Assembly (NCBI RefSeq): GCF_014636315.1
Contig: NZ_BMED01000001.1
Location: 1,431,941-1,495,940 of the forward strand
Origin: Parundibacterium terreum
GTDB lineage: Bacteria; Pseudomonadota; Gammaproteobacteria; Burkholderiales; Burkholderiaceae_D
DNA length: 64,000 bases
Direction of reading: 5' to 3'
Each line of letters begins with the position of its first letter. The stretch's first letter is position 1. Shown here one piece after another: positions 24,260 through 31,481 of the stretch. The translations under genes and the position numbers were made by a program. The notes under the pieces were generated by a model. The model was not told where the DNA came from, did no database searches, and saw nothing but the letters and a program-made list of their open reading frames with translations.

Positions 24260-24655
24260 ATGACCGACCTCCCCAAGCTGGATTTTTCCGCGCTGGCCGC
24301 ACTGGCTGGAAAACCTGAGCATACGAACAGCGACTGTGCATGCAGCAAGCTGGACCTACAAAGCTGGATCAGCGTGCCGCTCTCGCTGGATGAAGAAAAC
24401 CTGCAGGACGTGGGTACCTTGTTTGAAGACCCTTACGCCGAACCCACCTTTACCGAATACCACCCCGCCGGCACGCATTACGATTCGCCGGATGCGCCGA
24501 TTGCACCTCTGTATTATCCGTATAACCGCTGCACCGTTGCCGTCTGCAAAAAGTGCGGGCGCCATTACCTGCGCTATACCGAGGCCGGAGGCTACTTTGT
24601 AGACCGGCGCATACGCCTGCTATCGCCGCAACTACTGATAGACGCAGTTCTGTAA
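24260..24655 (+). CDS. Hypothetical protein with a CxxC zinc-ribbon-like motif (131 aa)
   Basis: I do not recognise a named family. The 131-residue protein is soluble and acidic in its first two thirds. It has a cysteine pair early (CACSK, about 27-29) and a second near the end (CTVAVCKKCGRHYLRYTEAGGY, about 90-111), where the CKKCG knuckle suggests metal binding. It lies divergent from modA and 171 bases away, so it could share control with molybdate transport, but nothing in the sequence proves that. Confidence 0.7.
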   Translation: MTDLPKLDFSALAALAGKPEHTNSDCACSKLDLQSWISVPLSLDEENLQDVGTLFEDPYAEPTFTEYHPAGTHYDSPDAPIAPLYYPYNRCTVAVCKKCGRHYLRYTEAGGYFVDRRIRLLSPQLLIDAVL

Positions 24656-24753
24656 GCAGGCCCTGCCTCAGGGGCGCGAGTGTCGTGCCTCGCCCCTCTT
24701 CACTCTTCACCCTTCACCGATCACCGATGCTTCGGAATAAAGACTTTCCTATC

Positions 24754-24900
24754 ATGACGATAGCGAAAAGCGATTATTCCATGACTATTAATAATGAATT
24801 TCAGATAGCCTCCTTTATCGGAAACCGCTTCCTCCCTACACTGGCCACATTGATCAATGCGCTGTTCCAGAAAAACATTGATCTGCCATTAAAGATCTGA
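24754..24900 (+). CDS. Tiny ORF 1 of a coupled micro-ORF operon (48 aa)
   Basis: 48 residues if ATG 24754 is used; ATG 24727 (57 residues) and ATG 24781 (39 residues) are alternatives, and no start has a clear ribosome-binding site. The second half is hydrophobic and could form one helix (FLPTLATLINALFQ) followed by a basic end. It ends 12 bases before the next tiny ORF. No homologous family is recognised; the call rests on operon position. Confidence 0.45.
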   Translation: MTIAKSDYSMTINNEFQIASFIGNRFLPTLATLINALFQKNIDLPLKI

Positions 24901-24912
24901 GGAGCGAACATT

Positions 24913-25047
24913 ATGAGCTACACAATCACAGCAAAAACACAGACGGCCACCGTGGTCTACACCAGCATAGGCGAACGCAATGCGGTGATGGATGCCGCTT
25001 ACAACCTGCCGGGCGTACTCGGCGTTTCCCTGATGGTGCAATCATGA
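24913..25047 (+). CDS. Tiny ORF 2 of the micro-ORF operon (44 aa)
   Basis: 44 residues, MSYTITAKTQTATVVYTSI at the start and ending LPGVLGVSLMVQS. A good ribosome-binding site (GAGGAG ending at 24904) lies 8 bases upstream of ATG 24913, which makes this the best-supported start in the cluster. The composition suggests a small beta-rich soluble peptide. The stop overlaps the next start by four bases (ATGA), so translation is coupled. Family unknown. Confidence 0.6.
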   Translation: MSYTITAKTQTATVVYTSIGERNAVMDAAYNLPGVLGVSLMVQS

Positions 25048-25199
25048 CCTTTGAACAAGCCAAAGCCTATGCCGCCGGCGTACGCGATCGCAAGCAACCT
25101 GTATGCGATTGCGCCGCATGCCGCCAGGCAGCCAAACTGTCCAGCGTGAACCGCCTGGTCGGTAACTGGAACCACCTGAAAGCCAAAGTATGGAAATGA
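25044..25199 (+). CDS. Tiny ORF 3 of the micro-ORF operon, Cys-rich (51 aa)
   Basis: 51 residues, starting at ATG 25044 within the stop of the preceding ORF and ending within the start of the next (both ATGA overlaps). The sequence has an N-terminal helix (MTFEQAKAYAAGVRDRKQ), then a cysteine cluster CDCAACRQ near residues 21-26, and a basic helix with two tryptophans (VGNWNHLKAKVWK). The three cysteines could bind a metal. The pattern of small basic helices is seen in phage-type accessory proteins, but I cannot name a family. Confidence 0.6.
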   Translation: MTFEQAKAYAAGVRDRKQPVCDCAACRQAAKLSSVNRLVGNWNHLKAKVWK

Positions 25200-25297
25200 G
25201 CCTCTTCATGTCCTTTTACCGGCTTTACCGGCGCAGCGGCATGCGCACGGTAGATGCGCTGAAAAAAGCCGGACTAGCCATCAAGCATGCACATTAA
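25196..25297 (+). CDS. Tiny ORF 4 of the micro-ORF operon (33 aa)
   Basis: 33 residues, coupled to ORF 3 by an ATGA overlap. It is strongly basic and looks like an amphipathic two-helix peptide (MSLFMSFYRLYRRSGMRTV, then DALKKAGLAIKHAH). It is followed by an intrinsic terminator 35 bases downstream, which closes the operon. No function can be assigned; a membrane- or nucleic-acid-binding peptide would fit the charge. Confidence 0.5.
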   Translation: MSLFMSFYRLYRRSGMRTVDALKKAGLAIKHAH

Positions 25298-25332
25298 GCC
25301 GGGCTAGGTCCCAGCTGTTATTTGTACCCCAC

Positions 25333-25362
25333 ATCGCGCCCGACATCGGGCGCGATTTTTTT
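25333..25362 (+). terminator. Rho-independent terminator of the micro-ORF operon
   Basis: A 10-bp GC-rich perfect stem (ATCGCGCCCG at 25333-25342 with CGGGCGCGAT at 25347-25356), a 4-base loop and a run of seven T residues from 25356 to 25362. Confidence 0.9.
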
Positions 25363-25385
25363 GCATCTTCCACTCACAACTCCAT

Positions 25386-25426
25386 GCTGTCCGGCGGCGG
25401 TTACGGACAGCGCGGACACTGTCCGC
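25386..25426. promoter_or_regulatory. Enhancer-like element A (TGTCCGC/GCGGACA repeats)
   Basis: Two adjacent palindromes: GCTGTCCG-N10-CGGACAGC (25386-25411) and GCGGACACTGTCCGC (25412-25426, perfect around one central base). The centre of the second lies about 103 bases upstream of the predicted start of the sigma-54-type promoter at 25496, a normal distance for an NtrC-family activator site. The same heptamers recur at 25927-25969 before the second such promoter. Confidence 0.65.
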
Positions 25427-25495
25427 CCGCAGAAACGTTCCGTAGGGAAAATTCAATTTCTCTTATAAATCAAATACTTGCGCACCAGGCAACGC

Positions 25496-25511
25496 TGGCA
25501 CGCTTTATGCA
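25496..25511 (+). promoter_or_regulatory. Sigma-54-type promoter A
   Basis: TGGCACG-N4-ATGCA with GG at 25497-25498 and GC at 25509-25510, exactly 10 bases apart as sigma-54 (RpoN) requires; only one T of the -12 TTGC element deviates. It precedes the 108-residue gene at 25544, and an enhancer-like palindrome lies upstream. Confidence 0.65.
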
Positions 25512-25543
25512 CAACTGTCACTGTCCACCAATAGGATACTGAC

Positions 25544-25870
25544 ATGAACCCCAACTCCTTTTCACAACTGAAACGCTCTGCCGGCCTGCTTGCAGCCAGG
25601 CTGGCCACCGGCTTGTGCGGTCTGGCGGCGACTCTGTTGCTGGGTTTCATCTGGTTCAACGATCAGGATAGCGTCAGCGTCTACCGGCTGGAAACGATGA
25701 GTATGCAGCACATGCTCCCAAGGTCTATCGCTGAAGCAGCGGACATCATTGAACACTGCCATGTAGAAGCCCATGTCGCTCCGGGCATGAGCATGGTGAC
25801 GCTGAAGGTGGACGTCTGTGGGCAATTCCAGTTCTTTTACCTGCGCCAGCATACGCAGCGTACTGCCTGA
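25544..25870 (+). CDS. Unknown small membrane-anchored protein (108 aa) behind a sigma-54-type promoter
   Basis: 108 residues with a ribosome-binding site AGGA 8 bases before ATG 25544. After a short basic N-terminus there is one hydrophobic segment (about residues 17-36, LAARLATGLCGLAATLLLGF), then a ~70-residue probably periplasmic domain with two cysteines (HCHVEAH and VDVCGQF) that could form a disulfide. No family is recognised. Because its promoter and enhancer-like motif match those in front of the downstream export operon, it is likely co-induced with the exporter and may be an accessory subunit, a sensor or a substrate (inference). Confidence 0.65.
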   Translation: MNPNSFSQLKRSAGLLAARLATGLCGLAATLLLGFIWFNDQDSVSVYRLETMSMQHMLPRSIAEAADIIEHCHVEAHVAPGMSMVTLKVDVCGQFQFFYLRQHTQRTA

Positions 25871-25926
25871 TGAGGCACTGGCCCTTGGCCCGTCCTCCCT
25901 GCCCCTCTTTTCTCTCCAGCCACCCT

Positions 25927-25969
25927 TGTCCGCCCGCAGCAAGCGGACAGTCTGCGGACACTGCGGACA
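25927..25969. promoter_or_regulatory. Enhancer-like element B (TGTCCGC/GCGGACA repeats)
   Basis: TGTCCGC (25927-25933) faces GCGGACA (25943-25949) across 9 bases, and two more GCGGACA copies follow at 25954-25960 and 25963-25969. These heptamers are those of element A. They sit about 80-125 bases upstream of the predicted start from sigma-54-type promoter B. Confidence 0.65.
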
Positions 25970-26024
25970 AACGCCGCACAAAAACAAACCCATAAAAATC
26001 AATCACTTAGCCCACAGCGCACGT

Positions 26025-26040
26025 TGGCACATTTCATGCC
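26025..26040 (+). promoter_or_regulatory. Sigma-54-type promoter B
   Basis: TTGGCACATTTCATGCC with GG at 26026-26027 and GC at 26038-26039, 10 bases apart. It matches the -24 element well and the -12 element approximately, 35 bases ahead of the adaptor gene at 26075. Confidence 0.7.
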
Positions 26041-26074
26041 TATAAGGCAATAAGCTATTTTTTCCTATACGACC

Positions 26075-27343
26075 ATGATCCGTGACACTTCCGCACAAGA
26101 TTCAGTAATTGCCACACCACAGGGCTGGCGCAACAAGAAATTCCTCGCCTGGGGTGGTGCAGCCGTGATCGCCGCCGTCGCAGCCGTGTTCTTGCTGTCT
26201 GCGTGGCGCGGCAGCACGCAGTCTGTCAGCCTGGCACGCCTGAGCGTGGCGCAAGTCAGCCGCGGCACTCTGGTCCGGGATGCAGCAGTCAATGGCCGCA
26301 TGGTCGCGGCAGTCAGCCCTACCCTGTATTCCACCGCCCCCAGCACCGTGACCCTGAAGGTGAAGGCCGGTGACTCGATCAAGAAAGGCGATATCGTTGC
26401 AGAACTGGAGTCACCCGACCTCAGCAATGAGCTGAAACGCGAACAGGCCAGCTATGAACAACTAGAGGCGGAAGTAGCACGCCAGCGCATCCTGGCGCGC
26501 AAGCAAAAACTGCTGGCCAGGCGCGATGCCGACCAGGCCGAGATTGATCGCGTATCCGCCCAACGCACTTACCAGCGCATAGAAGCGGCCGGCATTGTGG
26601 GCGTAGTCGCCAAGATCGATTTCCTCAAGGCGCAGGATGCGCTGAAATCCGCCGAGATACGTTCGAAACACGCGGAGCTGGCAACCGGGCTGGAAAATGA
26701 AGACGTGGATCTGGCACTGAAAACCAAGATCAGCCAGTTGGAACAGCAAAGGCTGACACGCGACAATGCGCAGCGCCGCGTGGATGAACTGAAATTGCGC
26801 GCGCCGGTAGACGGCGTGGTGGGCACATTGTCGGTCGCCAACCGCAGCGTGGTAGCCGCCAATACTGCGCTGATGACGCTGGTGGACTTATCGCAACTGG
26901 AAGTGGAAGTGGAAATTCCAGAAAGCTACGTGGCCGACCTGGGCCTGGGCATGAATGTGGAACTCAATATCAACGGCGTGAAAGCAGTGGGCAAGCTGTC
27001 TGCGTTGTCGCCCGAAGTGGTGAAAAACATCGTGCTGGCGCGCGTGCGCTTCAGCGGTGACCAGCCACCCGGCCTGCGCCAGAGCCAGCGTGTATCCGCC
27101 CGCCTGCTCATAGAAGAAAAGCCGAACGTGCTGATGCTGGCGCGCGGCCCTTTTGTGGAAAACGAAGGAGGACGCTTTGCCTATGTACTGGAAAACGGCA
27201 TAGCCCGCCGTAAGCCTATCAAAATGGGCGCCACCAGCGTGACGGCAGTGGAAATACTGGAAGGCCTGAAGGAAGGCGACAAGGTCGTGATCGCCGGTAC
27301 CGACAATTTTGAAAATGCAGCAAGCGTTTCGATCAACAACTGA
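26075..27343 (+). CDS. Periplasmic adaptor (HlyD/MacA-like) of an ABC efflux system
   Basis: 422 residues with one N-terminal transmembrane helix (about 26-43, WGGAAVIAAVAAVFLLSAW) and a long periplasmic part. It shows the membrane-fusion fold: a lipoyl half (TVTLKVKAGDSIKKGDIVAELESPDL), a long alpha-hairpin (about 115-235, heptad-rich), the second lipoyl half (LRAPVDGVVGTLSVANRS) and a beta-barrel (LEVEVEIPESYVADLGLGMNVELNI). It should link the ABC permeases downstream to an outer-membrane channel encoded elsewhere. It is first in an operon with an ATPase and two permeases and lies behind a sigma-54-type promoter. Confidence 0.88.
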   Translation: MIRDTSAQDSVIATPQGWRNKKFLAWGGAAVIAAVAAVFLLSAWRGSTQSVSLARLSVAQVSRGTLVRDAAVNGRMVAAVSPTLYSTAPSTVTLKVKAGDSIKKGDIVAELESPDLSNELKREQASYEQLEAEVARQRILARKQKLLARRDADQAEIDRVSAQRTYQRIEAAGIVGVVAKIDFLKAQDALKSAEIRSKHAELATGLENEDVDLALKTKISQLEQQRLTRDNAQRRVDELKLRAPVDGVVGTLSVANRSVVAANTALMTLVDLSQLEVEVEIPESYVADLGLGMNVELNINGVKAVGKLSALSPEVVKNIVLARVRFSGDQPPGLRQSQRVSARLLIEEKPNVLMLARGPFVENEGGRFAYVLENGIARRKPIKMGATSVTAVEILEGLKEGDKVVIAGTDNFENAASVSINN

Positions 27344-27419
27344 GTAACTGAATAACCGAATAAACCAGCAAGCCAGCAAACAAGACAACAAAAATCAATT
27401 CATAGAAGGAAGGCCCGTT

Positions 27420-28148
27420 ATGCTACGCATGAACAACCTGAGCAAAGTTTACCGCACCCATATGATAGAAACACACGCACTGCGTGGTTTTGAAATTCAT
27501 GTGAAGGAAGGAGAGTTCGTTACCGTGACCGGCCCTTCCGGTTCCGGAAAAACGACCTTCCTCAATATTGCCGGCCTGCTGGAAGAATTCACCGGCGGCG
27601 ATTACCTGCTGGACGGCGTCAACGTCAAAGGCATGGACGACAATGCACGCTCCCGCTTGCGCAATGAGAAACTGGGCTTCATCTTCCAGGGCTTCAACCT
27701 GATTCCCGATCTAAGCCTGTTTGATAACGTCGATGTTCCGCTGCGCTATCGCGGCTTCAACGCTGCCGAACGCAAAGAACGTATAGAAGACGCGCTGAGC
27801 CAAGTGGGCCTTGCGTCGCGCATGAAGCACTATCCTGCCGAGCTGTCCGGCGGGCAGCAGCAAAGGGTCGCTATTGCGCGCGCACTGGCCGGCAGCCCCA
27901 AATTGCTGCTGGCGGATGAACCTACCGGCAACCTGGATACCCAGATGGCGCGCAGCGTGATGGAACTGCTGGAAGATATCAATGCGCGCGGCACCACGAT
28001 ACTGATGGTCACGCATGATCCTGAACTGGCAGTACGCGCGCAACGCAATGTGCATATCATCGACGGCCAGGTCAGCGACCTGGTGCGCAAGACGCCGTCG
28101 CTATTCGATGCCAACGCAGTGCACACTGCCGCTGCGGCAGCATCATAA
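27420..28148 (+). CDS. ABC transporter ATP-binding protein, MacB/LolD type
   Basis: 242 residues, a stand-alone nucleotide-binding domain. Walker A GPSGSGKTT (about 39-47), Q-loop FIFQGFNLIPDLSLFDN, signature LSGGQQQRVAIARAL, Walker B LLLADEPTGNLD and switch histidine VTHDPELA are all intact. The LADEPTGNLD form and the 'FQGFNLIP' Q-loop are characteristic of the MacB/LolD/FtsE branch. It is preceded by a good ribosome-binding site (GGAAGG) and followed within 10 bases by the first permease, so it powers those subunits. Confidence 0.93.
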   Translation: MLRMNNLSKVYRTHMIETHALRGFEIHVKEGEFVTVTGPSGSGKTTFLNIAGLLEEFTGGDYLLDGVNVKGMDDNARSRLRNEKLGFIFQGFNLIPDLSLFDNVDVPLRYRGFNAAERKERIEDALSQVGLASRMKHYPAELSGGQQQRVAIARALAGSPKLLLADEPTGNLDTQMARSVMELLEDINARGTTILMVTHDPELAVRAQRNVHIIDGQVSDLVRKTPSLFDANAVHTAAAAAS

Positions 28149-28157
28149 GGAGGCGCC

Positions 28158-29474
28158 ATGTTCAAGTATTATTTTTTGCTGGGCGTACGCAGCCTGCGCC
28201 GCAATCCGGCACTAACCGCGCTGATGGTGCTAACCTTGGCAGTCGGCGTGGCAGCCAGCGTATCCACACTGACCATCCTGCAAGTGATGTCCAGCGACCC
28301 TATTCCGCATAAAAGCAGCAGATTGCTGGTGCCGCTGCTGGATAACGGCCCACTGAAAGGCTACTCGCCGGGCAACAAGGCCGAAGACAACCAGATGACC
28401 TACAGGGACGCAATGAATCTGCTCGCCAGCAAGCAAGGAGTGCGCAGGGTTGTCATCTCCGGCATCGCAGACAATATAGAACCCGAGCGTGCTGATATGC
28501 CTGTGATGGAAGTCGCCGGCCTAGCCACTTCCAGCGATTACTTTGCGATGTTTGAGACGCCCTTTCTGTACGGTGCGCCATGGACCGAAGCGGAAGACAA
28601 GGCCGCCACCGGCGTCATCGTGCTGAGCCGCCTGCAAAGCGAAAAAATGTATGGCAAGACCAACCCGCTCGGCAAGCATCTGCGCCTGCATGGCAATGAT
28701 TTCCAGATCGTCGGCGTGCTGGATACCTGGAACCCTGTTCCTCGCTACACTCATCTGATCAACGGCAGCGGCGGCAGCTTCAATGGCGAAGAAGGCATCT
28801 TCATTCCTTTCGCTACCGCAGTGCGCATGGAATTCGGCCAAAGCGGCAGTGTGACCTGTCGTGACAATGTCACGCCGGGCTTCCAGGGTTTCCTGGATTC
28901 AGAATGCACCTGGCTCCAATTCTGGTTCGAAACCAAAACGGAATCCGATCGTCAGGACCTGCAAAATTACCTGAATGCTTATGCGAACGAGCAAAGAAAA
29001 CTGGGCCGCCTGCCGCGCAATGCGCCGAACAAGCTGTTCAATGTGATGGAATGGATGGACAACCTGAGCATCGTCCGCAGCGACAGCAAATTGTCGGTGT
29101 GGTTGTCCTTCGGTTTCCTGCTGCTGTGCTTGGTCAATACCGTAGGCCTGCTGCTGGCCAAGTTTTCGGTACGGGCATCCGAAGTCGGCGTGCGGCGTGC
29201 GCTGGGGGCCACCCGCGCCGAAATCTTCAAGCAATTCCTGATTGAAACCGCCGTCGTCGGCCTGGCTGGTGGATTGCTCGGCTTGCCGCTGAGTTTTCTC
29301 GGTATGCGCATCATTGCGGACCAGTCGGCCGGCCTGTCGGTCGTGCCGGGCATGGACTGGATGATGCTGGGCATCACCTTCCTGCTGTCGGTATCGGCCA
29401 GCGTGCTGGCAGGGCTATTGCCGACCTGGCGCGCCTGCCAGGTAACGCCTGCGCTGCAATTGAAGTCCCAGTAA
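28158..29474 (+). CDS. MacB/FtsX-type ABC transporter permease, subunit 1
   Basis: 438 residues with the MacB topology: an N-terminal transmembrane helix (NPALTALMVLTLAVGVAASVSTL), a large periplasmic MacB_PCD domain (about 45-300), then three C-terminal helices of the FtsX domain (FGFLLLCLVNTVGLLL, VVGLAGGLLGLPLSF and MLGITFLLSVSASVLAGLLP). The cytoplasmic motif VGVRRALGATRAEIFKQFLIE is typical of FtsX-like permeases. Together with subunit 2 it should form a heterodimer driven by the upstream ATPase. This class works as a mechanotransmission pump on periplasmic substrates, often peptides or antibiotics, rather than by transmembrane transport. Confidence 0.9.
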   Translation: MFKYYFLLGVRSLRRNPALTALMVLTLAVGVAASVSTLTILQVMSSDPIPHKSSRLLVPLLDNGPLKGYSPGNKAEDNQMTYRDAMNLLASKQGVRRVVISGIADNIEPERADMPVMEVAGLATSSDYFAMFETPFLYGAPWTEAEDKAATGVIVLSRLQSEKMYGKTNPLGKHLRLHGNDFQIVGVLDTWNPVPRYTHLINGSGGSFNGEEGIFIPFATAVRMEFGQSGSVTCRDNVTPGFQGFLDSECTWLQFWFETKTESDRQDLQNYLNAYANEQRKLGRLPRNAPNKLFNVMEWMDNLSIVRSDSKLSVWLSFGFLLLCLVNTVGLLLAKFSVRASEVGVRRALGATRAEIFKQFLIETAVVGLAGGLLGLPLSFLGMRIIADQSAGLSVVPGMDWMMLGITFLLSVSASVLAGLLPTWRACQVTPALQLKSQ

Positions 29475-29499
29475 ATATAGACAATCGAAAAGGACTGTC

Positions 29500-30723
29500 A
29501 TGGAAATTCGCCCTATTTTTTCTGCGCTGCTGCGCAATAAAACCGCACCGCTGCTGGTGGCAATCCAGGTCGCCATCAGCCTGGCAATACTCACCAATTC
29601 GCTATATATCGTCAACATCCGGCAGGCAGTATCGGCCCGCCCGAGCGGCATTGCGGACGAAAGCTCGGTGTTCAGGCTGGCGATCAACACCGTCAACAAG
29701 ATGAATTTCAATGAAAACATCGCCCAGCAGCAAAGGGCGCATCAGATATTGAAAGGCATACCCGGCGTGCTCTCCGTTGCCGCCACCAACCAGGTTCCGA
29801 TGAGCCGCTCCGGCGGCACTACCGGTGTAGCATCCGACAGGAAGCAGGCCCAGGGAACACCGGCATCCAACTACTTTACATCGGACTCCCTGATCAATAC
29901 ACTGGGTCTCAAACTGCTGGAAGGCCGCGACTTCACCCCGGATGACGTACTGGAAACCGATCCCAGCGTCAGCGATGCCAGTGCGAAAGTCGTTATTATC
30001 ACGCAAGAGCTGGCCAAACTGCTTTATCCGGATACAGGCAGCGTAGTCGGCAAGCCTATGTACTTCGGTACCGGCGACGATGCTGAAGAGGTCCGCATCA
30101 TCGGTGTGGTGGAACGTCTGCAAACTATCGGCGCCCAAGCCGGCATACGTGGCGAATACTCCACCATCCTGCCGGAGCGCAGGGATTTTGCCCAATACCT
30201 GGTCAGGACGGAACCCGGCCAGCGCGACCGCATCATCAAGGAAGCTGAAGCCGCAATGCGCAAGATAGGCCCAGGCGCAGTCTCCATCAAGATCAAGACG
30301 ATAGAAAGCGACCGCAATTCCCGCTACCGCGCCGACAAGGCACTGGCTGGCCTGCTGATCGTCGTCAGCGCGCTGCTATTGCTGGTCACCACCAGCGGCA
30401 TCGTCGGCATGACTACCTTATGGGTGGCGCAACGCCGCAAGCAAATCGGCGTACGCCGCGCACTGGGCGCGCGCAAGATAGACATCCTGCGCTATTTCAT
30501 CACCGAAAACATCCTGATCACGACCGGCGGCATCGCCAGCGGCTTGCTGCTGGCTATCGCCTTGAACCAGCTATTGGTCAGCCAACTGGAACTGGCCAAG
30601 CTGCCTGTCAGCTATATGCTGACTGGGGCAGCGATATTCTGGTTGCTGGGGATATTTGCGGTATATGGGCCGGCGTTGCGGGCGGCGAGTATCTCGCCGG
30701 CTACGGCTACGCGTAGCGCGTGA
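29500..30723 (+). CDS. MacB/FtsX-type ABC transporter permease, subunit 2
   Basis: 407 residues with the same fold as the preceding gene but clearly diverged: N-terminal helix (TAPLLVAIQVAISLAILTNSLYI), periplasmic domain (about 45-290), and C-terminal helices (LAGLLIVVSALLLLVTTSGIVGM, ILITTGGIASGLLLAIALNQ and MLTGAAIFWLLGIFAVYGPAL). It has the motif IGVRRALGARKIDILRYFITE. It is the last gene of the four-gene export operon, 25 bases after subunit 1. Two unequal permeases instead of a MacB homodimer suggest an asymmetric heterodimer. Confidence 0.9.
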   Translation: MEIRPIFSALLRNKTAPLLVAIQVAISLAILTNSLYIVNIRQAVSARPSGIADESSVFRLAINTVNKMNFNENIAQQQRAHQILKGIPGVLSVAATNQVPMSRSGGTTGVASDRKQAQGTPASNYFTSDSLINTLGLKLLEGRDFTPDDVLETDPSVSDASAKVVIITQELAKLLYPDTGSVVGKPMYFGTGDDAEEVRIIGVVERLQTIGAQAGIRGEYSTILPERRDFAQYLVRTEPGQRDRIIKEAEAAMRKIGPGAVSIKIKTIESDRNSRYRADKALAGLLIVVSALLLLVTTSGIVGMTTLWVAQRRKQIGVRRALGARKIDILRYFITENILITTGGIASGLLLAIALNQLLVSQLELAKLPVSYMLTGAAIFWLLGIFAVYGPALRAASISPATATRSA

Positions 30724-30782
30724 TGGCGCTTGGCGAAGCATACTTTATGCTGGATGCTCTCGCTCAAGGTTGCAGGGGTTTT

Positions 30783-31078
30783 GAGATTGCTGGCCGGGGT
30801 TAGCCCGGCGGCTACTTCCTTTCTTTGCTTCGCCAAAGAAAGGAAGCAAAGAAAGGCGACCGCAGACTTGCCCTTCGGGTGATGGCGCTTCGCGCCATCA
30901 CATTTTGCTGCATTACAAAAAATGGGAAATGAACGAAACTCGCTTCCCTTGCAGGGCGCATATCCGCTTGCAAGCGGATACCGTTCCGCAGGCACGGAGC
31001 AGTGCTCCGTGAAACCCCTGCTACACCTCAGACAACGTTCATTTCTGATTCATTTTCTGTAATGCACAAAATGCTGCG
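30783..31078. repeat. Dispersed repeat, left copy of an inverted pair
   Basis: This begins GAGATTGCTGGCCGGGG and contains the hairpin CTTTCTTTGCTTCGCCAAAGAAAG, then GAAAGGCGACCGCA. The same order of sequence blocks is found in reverse complement at 31218-31416; the outer ~83 bases match with only a few differences. This copy also has the internal hairpin GATGGCGC-TTC-GCGCCATC and an extra ~70 bases. From memory, repeats containing this CTTTGCTTCGCCAAAG block are scattered through Burkholderiales genomes. Short frames inside it (e.g. 30612-30995, reverse) are unlikely to be genes. Confidence 0.7.
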
Positions 31079-31217
31079 TCCCCAGCGGAGGCACTTCAAA
31101 AACAACCCCAACATCAAAATCAAGCCGCTGGAGTTTATGAGATTGCGTCTCTTCAAAATTAGAGAATCTGGTTGCAGCTGTTTTTGACTTGGATTTTGAC
31201 CTTAAACCGCTCGGAGC

Positions 31218-31416
31218 CTCGCCGATTGTGCGGTACAGAAAATGGATCAGAAACAGGTGTGTCTGAGCGCAGCGAGTTTCGCCTGTTTCCCATTTTTTGT
31301 GCCGCATAATCGGGTACCCCGAAGGGGCGAGGCTTGCGGTCGCCTTTCTTGGCTTACTTTCTTTGGCGAAGCAAAGAAAGTGAGTAGCCGCCGGGCTACC
31401 CCCGGCCAGCAATCTC
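31218..31416. repeat. Dispersed repeat, right copy of the inverted pair
   Basis: On the forward strand it ends with CGGCCAGCAATCTC, the reverse complement of the left copy's beginning. It carries CTTTCTTTGGCGAAGCAAAGAAAG, TTTCCCATTTTTTGTGCCGCA and TACAGAAAATGGATCAGAAA, each with a counterpart in the left copy. The two copies enclose about 140 bases of unique sequence. The pair separates the export operon from its probable regulator genes. A 127-residue reverse-strand frame (31050-31433) spans it but has repeat-derived composition, so I do not call it a gene. Confidence 0.7.
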
Positions 31417-31481
31417 AATAACCACCAACCCAAACAATAAGTAAGTTTGATTACACATTACCTAAATGTTATCCTAAGCCC

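Noticed and set aside
31050..31433. A 127-codon reverse frame inside the inverted repeats.
   Set aside because: It is generated by repeat sequence (SPAATHFLCFAKESK-type translations that recur wherever this repeat occurs), not by a conserved gene.
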